Origin: Sordariomycetes sp. S80-01Y
Lineage: Eukaryota > Ascomycota > Sordariomycetes
Reading direction: 5' to 3'
Assembly (NCBI GenBank): GCA_037042185.1
Contig: JAXQJY010000029.1
Coordinates: 558,001-622,000, forward strand
Length of the DNA stretch: 64,000 nucleotides
A model generated the notes under the pieces. That model was given only the letters and a program-made list of their open reading frames with translations, was not told where the DNA came from and ran no database searches. The position numbers were made by a program, and so were the translations under genes. Shown one piece after another: positions 32,250 to 41,345 of the stretch. Numbering within the stretch: the first letter of the stretch is position 1; each line of letters opens with the position of its first letter.

Positions 32250-33789
32250 CTACGGCTGTGCCGGCGATGTGCAGATATACTTATTGAAGATCTCTTCGAC
32301 TGGTTTGTCGTAGATGATGTCGACCCAGGGATAACCCTTCAACACTGTACGCACTTCTGCCCATTTCGTTAGATCGAGAGCGGTTGTCGAATCCAGCAGC
32401 GTCTGAACTAGCCACTGTTGATCGTCCAAGTCTTCCCAAATCGCCACAGCGGCGACGAAGCCAGCCCATAACCAAAGTGCATGCATACCCCTATCCTGGG
32501 TTCGCGGTTGATTTTGTAATATTGCTGTCGACCTGCAAGAGACATACTTCATTGCCCTTCCCAGCCCACTGATGGAGGCCAGTACGCTCTTCACAAACGC
32601 CAGCATCATCAGTCTCAGCAATTCTTGCAGTGGTTCGTTGCCCAAGTCGTACTCCAGATTCGTCAGCCGCCACGGTACTGAAGTCGCTAGCTTCTTCATC
32701 ATGCTTGGTGGCATTTTGACGTTGGTACTCGTGGCTTGATTTGCAGCTAACGCAAACTGGCGGACGTCGGCCCATATGTTCAGAAGCTTGGGTTCTGGGC
32801 GTGGCTGAACCATGCTTAGCTCTGGGAATTGGCGGGCGTTGTCAAAAGCGATGGCAGGAGACCAGGATTCTTTTTCAGGCATGTAGCGAACTGGCCTTCC
32901 AGTCGATAGAGCGAGAGCAAAATCAAGTCTGCGAACGTCAGCCGTGGTGGTCGCACACATAGTAGTAGACTCACCTCTGCGCCTTATGCTCAACCATCCC
33001 TCCCCTTCCGACTGCGTCCCAGCCTCCCTTAACCTCAATGATCCTCCATAGCCCATCGATATGCATCCTCGCAGTTTCAAGATCCCCACCGAACACTGCG
33101 GCCATCGCTAGACTGGCGACAACGGCCATGGTACTCGTCTTTAAACCCTCCACCTTATCCTCCAACACCCCCCGGAGCTGGATCAAGGTCTGGGTTTGAT
33201 GCCAACGTGCCACGTCGCTCGGTGGCAGACGTAGGGACATGTCGCGGAAAGCCTGCGTTGAGAATAGGATGGAATGAAGCATGGCGGGTGACTGCGCCAG
33301 GTTGGTGAAACAGAAGACGTTGTCCATCTTTGCGCCTACGAGGGTCTGTTCTATGGAGAAGCTTGACGGCTTGATAAAAGTGTACGCTGGACTTGTCAAA
33401 CAACAACCTACAGAAGAAAAACAGGGACAGACGCTACAGGAAGCGGCTGTGAATTGACTGATGGAAGAACATAAATAGAAAATAGACTAACCCCGATAAA
33501 CAAGTTCCTCCATGTAGGGCTGCACCTCGAACCCATAACCAAAGGTGGATATCTCACTAGCAATCTTGCGCGGAGTGGTAATGTGCCATTCAGGATCATC
33601 ATTTGGACTCTCCAGAACGATTTCAAAGCCTGAAGCTTTCTTCTTGACCTGTCTCCTCTGCTTCCTGTCTTCGCGGGTGTTTTTGCCTCGCATGACATGA
33701 CTGCGGATGAGACGGCGGGTCGTGGGGTCTGGCTTGTCGAGTGAGGTACTGACGATCCAGCCACCGTCGCCAGGTAGACTCGCAGTCAT
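32250..33789 (-). CDS. Fungal-specific transcription factor-like protein without zinc cluster
   Basis: Related to the large family of fungal regulators with a fungal-specific transcription factor domain but no Zn2Cys6 finger. Exons: 33789-33492, 33407-32975 and 32928-32250, introns 84 and 46 nt, giving 469 aa. A further 57-nt in-frame intron (32547-32491, gtatgt...gatag) is likely because its removal joins GLGRAMK to GMHALWLWAGF; the protein would then be 450 aa. The N terminus has the family's hallmark basic element, DPTTRRLIRSHVMRGKNTREDRKQRRQVKKK (residues about 20-50), and the C terminus ends in LKGYPWVDIIYDKPVEEIFNKY, also typical. Cysteine spacing for DNA binding is absent, so direct DNA contact is doubtful. 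It is divergent from the short-chain dehydrogenase gene, 515 bp away. Confidence 0.8.
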
Positions 33790-34304
33790 GGCAAAAGTCA
33801 AGTACCGGGTGCTTTACGTACGGAAGGGGACAACAGTACAAGCTTGGGACGAAGTAAGCAGGGAAATCAGAGAGACGGGGGACCAGCATCGACGTGGGGG
33901 ATGTGTTTGCTGACAGGGACACTGAAGTCTTGAAACAGTTTAGCGCCATCGGGATTCATGCTGGACTGCCAAGACCAAACTGCTGGCCCAGAAAGGTTTA
34001 GTGTCGACTTCTACGATTCCACGCCTTGCGCATCTAAGTCGGGGCTTTGAAAGATCCGCAACTTGCCATGACTTGACAAGATACCTCTTTGGGTTAGATG
34101 AGCCCTACTTTCAAGGGATAAATGGTGAACATGGCGTGGATTGGCGCTTGCGGACTCGTAAAAGAGCCCGAGCCCAGAATGCTTGCACCGAGACTTAGTG
34201 ATGATGAGCGCACGGAGAAGTATAAATGACCAGGCCAGACCTTCCACAAAAGCAAATCAGATACATAGCTACCAAGTCGAGTATTATCTTGAAAGGTAAC
34301 CATT
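33790..34304. promoter_or_regulatory. Divergent promoter between the regulator (-) and the dehydrogenase (+)
   Basis: 515 bp between two start codons. A TATAAAT box for the plus-strand gene is at 34221-34227. No obvious zinc-cluster binding palindrome (CGG...CCG) was noticed. Confidence 0.5.
34221..34227 (+). promoter_or_regulatory. TATA box of the short-chain dehydrogenase gene
   Basis: TATAAAT, 78 nt before the ATG at 34305. Confidence 0.55.
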
Positions 34305-35228
34305 ATGGCTAGCTTTTGCGACTCAAAGACCGTTGCCTTCGACCCCAAAACCTCTATCCCACCACTCAACACCAAAACCATCCTCATCACTGGCGCCAAC
34401 TCAGGTCTCGGCTTTCAAGCTGCCCTCACCTACGCCCAGCATTCACCCAAGACCCTCTACCTTGCTGCCCGCTCTCTCAGAAAGGCTCAGTCCGCCGTTG
34501 ATGCAATAAAGGCGCAAATCCCTAAAGCCAACCTCAAGCCCCTGGAGCTCGAACTTGCGAGTTTCGCTTCGGTCACAAAAGCCGCCAAGACTTTCTTAGA
34601 GAAGGAGGATCGTTTGGAGATTCTTATGCTAAATGCTGGTATCATGGGCTCTACGCCGGGCCTGACCGAGGATGGGTATGAGATTCAGTGGGGTGTGAAT
34701 CACATGGGCCACGCGCTGTTGACGAAGCTCCTGATGCCTGCTCTCAACAGGACAACAAACGCTCGCATCGTTTCACTATCTTCGCACGGGCACAAATCCG
34801 CCAAGCCTGGTAGTCTCCGTCTGGACGACAGCCTCAAGTCTGAAGCCGTAGAGCTAGGCGCTTATGGTCGGTATTTCCAGAGCAAACTCGCAAACGTGCT
34901 ATGGGTGAGACACATGGCCAAGGTCCATCCGCACCTCACCGTGGTTGCAGTTCATCCTGGTGTTGTGCAGACGAAGCTTGTTGCAAATGGGACTGGGACG
35001 CCCTGGTATGTGAAGGGACTGGTAAAACTGGGACATGGGTTCCTGAAGAAGGTTGAGGATGGAGTAAAGAACCAGCTGTGGGCGAGTGTTAGTGACGATG
35101 TGGTGAGCGGGGAGTACTACGACATAATCGGCAAAGGGGGGCTGGCGAGTGAGGACGGGAAGGATGATGAGTTGGCTCGGAAATTATGGGAGTGGACTGA
35201 ACGAGAGTTGGAGAGCATCGCGGTGTAG
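34305..35228 (+). CDS. Short-chain dehydrogenase/reductase (retinol dehydrogenase-like)
   Basis: Classical SDR using NAD(P)H; substrate unknown. Single exon, 307 aa. The Rossmann motif TGANSGLG is at 29-36, the NAG motif at 110-112, and the active site has SLSS followed by Y190-x3-K194 (YFQSK). The VHPGVVQT stretch after the catalytic lysine and the general plan fit the WWOX/retinol-dehydrogenase group common in fungal secondary metabolism and detoxification. No signal peptide is seen. It is transcribed away from a regulator-like gene, which may suggest a small inducible pair, but the sequence gives no substrate hint. Confidence 0.92.
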   Translation: MASFCDSKTVAFDPKTSIPPLNTKTILITGANSGLGFQAALTYAQHSPKTLYLAARSLRKAQSAVDAIKAQIPKANLKPLELELASFASVTKAAKTFLEKEDRLEILMLNAGIMGSTPGLTEDGYEIQWGVNHMGHALLTKLLMPALNRTTNARIVSLSSHGHKSAKPGSLRLDDSLKSEAVELGAYGRYFQSKLANVLWVRHMAKVHPHLTVVAVHPGVVQTKLVANGTGTPWYVKGLVKLGHGFLKKVEDGVKNQLWASVSDDVVSGEYYDIIGKGGLASEDGKDDELARKLWEWTERELESIAV

Positions 35229-35477
35229 CGGGAAATTGTCGAGGGGATGCGCCAGTCAATATGAACTTTGGTTGTTTTTGAGTGCTCGCCTCTAAGGAAG
35301 AATTCCAAGCCTACCGCCAGTTTTCAACAGGGTTATAGGCCCAAACTCCGTGACGCCAAATGCCATGCAACCGTCCGCGGTGTGCATACCAACCATGCCC
35401 TTCATGTCTGTCATGAACCTTCTTTTGTCCACCGCCGCCGATTAGTTCTAATCCTGTCTTGGACTCTATGACCCTTC

Positions 35478-36957
35478 CTAGTTGTAGGTACGCGACAGGT
35501 TGCGGAGGTACCAATCCACCAGTTTCCGCCCAACCTTGGCCTCGGAAATGTGGATAAGGTCCTAAACGATGTCAATAACTGCAGTGAAATTGAGTCCGGG
35601 GGAGACTTACACCTTGGAGTGCGTAGTCGAGGTCGCTGACGTTGACTAGATCGCCATCCAACAAACCATTCTCTTGCCACCTAAGCTGCTTCGTCCTCTG
35701 CTTGGTAACCAGCAGCCACGATCGCAGCTCCTCGGGAGTGACCTCAAGGAAGCCGGACAGCTTGTGCAGGTCCATAGTAGTGTACAGCCTCAAGTAAGAC
35801 TTGATTGTGGGACCCCACATGTTCGTCTTGACCTCATCCATGAAGATGGCGAGGTGGTGCTCGACCGGATCAACGTTAGACTCTGGGTTGTCAAAGTCCG
35901 GAGGAACTGGCGAGATGAACTTGGGGCATGCAGCGCGGAAAAGCTCCTCGAAGATGGGGAGAGCTTCGGGGCCGCCACGCTGCAGCTTGGTGAGCTGGTC
36001 ACCGTACTTCTCACGCAGGGCGCTGTGAATGGTGTCGTCGAGACGAGTGGGCTGGAAGGCAACGCAGATGGCAATGAGGGCGTACATCTGCTCGTTCTTC
36101 TTGGTGATGGAGTCGAACTGGGCGTTCTTCTGGAAGTTCTTGGTGCGCGACACGTAGATGAGAATGTGGCTGAACATGCGGATGGCGTCGGCGTAGCGGT
36201 GCATCATCATGTACGAGAACCCAACGTAGTAGTAGGTGGTGAAATGAGCTGCCATGACGCGCGCAAAGGTGGCCTTCTTGTTGAGCTCGATATCGTCGAG
36301 AGTCTTGAGGGCAAGGCTGAAGTCGCCCAACAAGCAGTGGACGCGCAGCAGTCCGATGATGGAGAAGTAACCCAGCATCCTGTACAGAGGCTTGGAGCCG
36401 TACTCGCCGGCGACAGCCATAGGATCCTCGCCACGCTTAGTAGCAGCAAGCTGCTCGGTGATTTGCGACCGTTGAATGAGAGAGTAGAGAACATTCAGGA
36501 CGCTGTAGCAGCCCCATGTGTTGGGGTTCTCGCGCAGGACCTGGATCTCCTCCTCATTGTTGTTTTGACGAGCGATTCGCGATCGGTAGGAGCAGAAGGA
36601 GTTAAACTGGTAGATGAACTCGTCGATGACGTCCCAAGCCCAGTAATGAGACGGCGGCTCGAGGTCCACGGGGCCCTCCGAGTTGAGGATAAAGTGGAAC
36701 AGGCTGCAGTAGGCATCGTAGCTCTGGAACTTCTCCTGGAGAGAGGCGGAAAAGTCAAGCGGCTGCGCGGCTTGGGCGAGTCGAGACTGGATGTCGTCGG
36801 TCTGCTGAGCCATGCTCACGGAGTCGGTCCGGCTGAGGTCCTCCCCATCCTCGTACTGAACCTGCTCCTTGTAATCGGCCACAAGGGCTTCCTCCTCGAC
36901 ATCGCTGTCGTCGTTGATGGCGCGGGCCGGGGGCGCGCCATTCTGGAAAGTGGCCAT
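35478..36957 (-). CDS. Eukaryotic translation initiation factor 3 subunit L
   Basis: Non-core subunit of the eIF3 scaffold that loads mRNA onto the 43S complex. Two exons: 36957-35611 and 35561-35478. The 49-nt intron (gtaagt...tttag) restores the conserved C terminus ALQGDLIHISEAKVGRKLVDWYLRNLSRTYN; 476 aa in total, as in other filamentous fungi. The start at 36957 (MATFQNGAPPARAINDDSDVEEEALVADYKEQV) is the first ATG; upstream codons are open but lack one. The eIF3L/Paf67 region covers almost the whole protein: VDLEPPSHYWAWDVIDEFIYQFNSFCSYRS, LYRMLGYFSIIGLLRVHCLLGDFSLALK and a PCI-like C-terminal part. Confidence 0.95.
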
Positions 36958-37623
36958 ATTGGGCTTCGAACTTCGCGGTGACAATCGATGGTCCGGGATG
37001 AAGTCGATAGCGATGGTGAGGGGCACCAAAATCTGCTGACGGGCGGAGTTGAGACTGAGGGGCTCGATGGCGATGCTGCCGCGAATTTTCGTGAGCTTAG
37101 GGCTTGCGGGAGAGCGGTGGGGTCTTTATTGTGTAACGACATAAATTGCAGGTATCGGGGCTAATGACGAGGGGCGGAACAAATCGTGAAGCGGGGCACG
37201 ACTCGGCGGGCGCGGCGCTGGAGGGGCAGAGTCGCTGGGCGGTTGTGAAGAAATCGTCGTGACGGTCATTTTATCCACCATAAGGATACCACGAGGATTT
37301 GCGAATCAGTTCTTCTGTGCCAAAGGTGGTTTTGAGTAATTTCTCTCTCTTATCTGCTGACGCTTCTACGCTTTCCAACTCCGTTCTGCCACCTCTGCTC
37401 GCACTGGCGCCTCGACCTTTTCTACCGGGATTAGTCACACTATGTATGAGCCATACAGACATCATCGTCATCTTGAGTGAGAGCTGTGGAATATAAGTTT
37501 CAGCACAGGGAGCTGGACAGAAAACGTTCAGTTCAAGTAAAGGAGATTGGATCTTTCTCCTGGTCGCGCATCTTAATTCTCTTCAACAATATTTGAAGGG
37601 GCGCAAGCTCTTCAGCCGCCATC
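36958..37623. promoter_or_regulatory. Bidirectional promoter region eIF3L (-) / EFL1 (+)
   Basis: 666 bp between the start codons of two translation-machinery genes transcribed away from each other. No TATA box is evident near either start. No gene inside is supported. Confidence 0.55.
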
Positions 37624-40600
37624 ATGCCTGTCGTCACACCAGAGAAGCTGGCGAGCCTGCAAAAATCATCCCAAGACATACGAAATGTAGGTGCAAGTCT
37701 GAGACGCAAATAGACTGCGATTGCTGACTTCTCAAGATCTGCATCCTCGCACACGTTGATCATGGCAAAACCTCCCTTTCGGACGCCCTATTAGCAACCA
37801 ACGGCATCATATCCCCAAAGCTCGCGGGCAAAATCCGCTATCTCGACTCTCGCCCTGACGAGCAAACACGCGGGATCACAATGGAATCTTCCGCTATTTC
37901 GCTATATTTCTCCATGCTCCGAAGATCAGCACCGGAGGCCACCCCTGAGCACAAGGAGTACCTCATTAACCTGATCGATTCCCCGGGCCACATTGACTTC
38001 AGCAGTGAAGTCTCCACAGCCTCAAGACTTTGCGACGGAGCGGTTGTCCTGGTTGATGCAGTGGAAGGTGTGTGCAGTCAGACAGTTACGGTCCTTCGGC
38101 AGACATGGACCGAAAAGCTCAAGCCACTACTGGTCATCAACAAGATGGATCGTCTTGTCACGGAACTCAAGATGAGCCCACATGAAGCTTTTGTCCACCT
38201 CAGCAAGCTTCTCGAGCAGGTTAACGCGGTCTTGGGTAGCTTTTTTCAGGGGGAGCGAATGGAAGAAGATCTCAACTGGAGGTCAAAGATGGAGGAGCGT
38301 GTTAATGCCGCCACTGCAGCCAAGGAGTCAGCCATCGCGGACCAGATCAGCACCGATGGTGATATTCAGTGGGAAGAGCGGGACGATGAAGAGCTATACT
38401 TTGCACCCGAAAGGAACAATGTCATCTTCAGCAGCGCACTCGACGGATGGGCTTTTACCTGTCGGCAATTCGCGAGCATGTATGAGAAGAAGCTCGGCTT
38501 CAAGAAAGGGATGCTGGAGAAGGTGATATGGGGAAACTTCTACCTGGACCCCAAGACAAAGAAGGTTCTTGGACCAAAACATTTGAAGGGGAGGAATCTG
38601 AAGCCCTTATTCGTGCAGCTGGTTCTGGAGCAGATCTGGAAGGTGTACGAAGCTACCACCGGGGGGGATAACGGCAAAGGAGACCCGAACTTGTTGGAAA
38701 AGGTCACAAAGTCCTTGAACATAACCATATCGCCGCATGTTGTTCGAGCTCGCGACCCTCGGTTACTCATGACAACTGTCTTTTCCTCTTGGCTACCCTT
38801 GTCAACGGCACTGCTGGTCTCCGTCGTGGAGAGCTTGCCATCACCGCCAAAAGCGCAGTCAGAGCGGTTGCCGGATCTCCTAGACCACATACCGGGTGCA
38901 GAAGCAATCAATAAGGAGGTCAAAGACGCAATGATCTCCTTCAAAGACCAGAAAACTGACCCGGTGGTGGCATATGTTAGCAAAATGGTCTCTGTACCTG
39001 AAAGCGAACTGCCAGAAAATAAACGCAAACCAAACCAGATGAGTGGAGAGGAGGCCCGCGACCTGGCGCGGAAGAAACGAGCTGAAGCAGCAAAGGCGGC
39101 GCAAGAGAATGGAGACGGAGTGGACAGCATTACCGAGGCGTTGGATAACGTCAACGTCGAGGAGGTATCCCATGATGAGGAAGAGAAGAAGTACGATCCG
39201 GAACATCTGATCGGTTTTGCAAGGATATACTCTGGCAACTTATCCGTCGGTGATAAGCTGTACGTGATACCACCAAAGTGGTCGCCGGCGAATCCCAACA
39301 GCGACCCCAAGCCTCAAGAGGTGACGGTCACGGCCCTGTACATGCTCATGGGCCGCAATCTGGAATCTCTGTCCACTGTACCCGCAGGAGTTGTCTTTGG
39401 TATTGGTGGCCTGGAGGGCAAGATTCTCAAATCCGGAACCCTGTGCAGCCGCCTTGAGGGCGCAGTCAACCTCGCTGGTGTGACCATGGCCGGTCAACCC
39501 ATCGTCCGCGTCGCTCTCGAGCCTGAGAACCCCCTCGATCTCGACAAGATGATCCACGGCCTGAAACTTCTCGTCCAAAGCGACCCATGCGCCGAGTATG
39601 AACAGCTGAGCAGCGGCGAGCACGTCCTTCTGACAGCCGGCGAACTCCACTTGGAAAGGTGTCTCACCGATCTCCGAGAGCGCTTTGCCCACTGCGAAGT
39701 CCAAGCCGGCGCACCCATCATTCCCTACCGCGAAACCATCGTCCGAGCTGAGGAGATGCGCCCTGCCGTGAACCGCGAGCTGGGCCGCGGAGCGGTAATT
39801 GGAGTGACTACGTCGAAACAAGTCAGCATAACTATGCGGGTTCGCCCCCTTCCATCCGAAGCGACAGAATTCCTCATCAAGAATGGTGAATCGATTAAAC
39901 GGCTCTACACAGATCAGAAGACTGAGGAGGAGGATAGCGATGAAGAGGAGCACAAGATCGAAGCAGACGTGGACCTCGCAGCCGGACATGTCCTTACCAA
40001 AGAGGAGTTCAAAAAGGAACTCAAAACAAAACTAGAGTCTGGAAAGGGACGCGAGGCTTGGAGATCCCAGATCGACCACATCGCCGCGTTTGGTCCCCGC
40101 CGAACAGGGCCGAATCTCCTCATCGACGCCACCAAGGACCAATTCTTCTCCAAGGTCTTTGGGGCACAGCAGGATCTCACTGAAACACCCAAGGCAGGCG
40201 AGGCTCTGCACCCAAGTCACTTCTCTGACAAGATCAACTACGCATTCCAGCTGGCCACCGCCTCCGGACCATTGTGCAACGAGCCCGTCCAGGGGATAGC
40301 AGTCTTCATCGAGGACGTCAATTTGGATCTGAACGAGGAGCCCAGCTCAGCAAAGGACAAGCTCGGGCGGCTCACGGGAGAAATCATCAAGACCTTCCAG
40401 GCCTCCCTGCGCTCTGCCTTCCTCGATTGGTCCCCGCGGATCATGCTAGCGATGTACAGCGTTGAGATTCAAGCTTCGACCGAAGTTCTTGGGCGCGTCT
40501 ATGACGTCCTGACCAGGAGACGAGGTCGCGTCGTGGCCGAGACCATGAAGGAGGGAACTCCCTTCTTCACCATCCAGGCGCTGCTCCCTGTCGCCGAATC

Positions 40601-40862
40601 ATTCGGCTTCGCGGACGAGATGCGTAAGAGAACTTCGGGAGCAGCACAGCCGCAGCTGATCTTCGCGGGCTTCGAGATCCTGGACGAGGATCCGTTCTGG
40701 GTGCCATTCACGGAGGATGATTTGGAGGATCTCGGTGAGTTTGGCGATAAGGAGAACGTGGCGAAGAGATACATGGACGGTGTGAGGAGGAAGAAGGGAC
40801 TGCTGGTCGAGGGGAGGAACGTTGCTACGGATGCAGAGAAGCAGAAGACCTTGAAGAGATGA
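37624..40862 (+). CDS. EFL1: Ribosome assembly GTPase EFL1/Ria1 (EF-2-like)
   Basis: EF-2-like GTPase that, with Sdo1/SBDS, releases eIF6 (Tif6) from the 60S subunit in the cytoplasm. Two exons, 37624-37686 and 37737-40862, with a 50-nt intron (gtaggt, gctgac branch, ctcaag); 1062 aa. All G motifs are present: G1 AHVDHGKT at 26-33, RGIT at 66-69, DSPGH at 102-106 and NKMDR at 156-160. The long acidic insertion (GDGVDSITEALDNVNVEEVSHDEEEKKYD) before domain II and the second one in domain IV distinguish EFL1 from EF-2. Domains III-V are recognisable (AGELHLERCLTDLRERFA, RRRGRVVAETMKEGTPFFTIQALLPVAESFGFADEMRKRTSGAAQPQLIF). Confidence 0.96.
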
Positions 40863-41345
40863 TCTAGTAGAAATTAGAAATTCAAGTTATCCTGGCATAT
40901 GCTACAATGGCATTGAACTCGTGCAGGTCTTCCATATACAGTCTGCGTACCCATATATTCCAATGGAGCCATCGCTACATCCCACTGAACTAAAGAATTA
41001 GACACAGTTCTTTCCTACCTATTGATGCAGCCGGACAGGCCCGTGATTCGGTGCGTGTTTTGGTGTGAGTCAATCTACTGGTGGGGTGGTTGTGGTGGCT
41101 CGATGTTAATGGTGCCCCACCACCAAGTCCTCCGTATGCGGACAAAGTATGAGTTATAAATGAATAAGGGCTCTCTGGGACGTCACATCATACCTTTCCT
41201 GCCCAAGGTTACGGAAAAACTTAGCGGCCGCACATCCCACCTTCCCCCAGCGATATCGCCGCGGGGTCCTGTTTCTCCCTGGACTTTTCCACAGCACCAA
41301 GTATAACGATTGCGCCCTTGCTCGTAGCAAGACTCTCCGATCATC
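40863..41345. other. Spacer between EFL1 and the adenylosuccinate synthetase gene
   Basis: 3' region of EFL1 and promoter of the next gene, both on the plus strand. No supported gene. Confidence 0.6.

Noticed and set aside
32491-32547. A 52-nt intron ending at cccag inside the transcription-factor gene
   Set aside because: It would shift the frame and lose the conserved C terminus; the 57-nt version ending at gatag keeps it.
35674-36981. 435-codon open frame on the plus strand opposite eIF3L
   Set aside because: It mirrors the eIF3L coding strand, has no recognisable domain and shows the composition expected of an antisense frame of a GC-biased gene.
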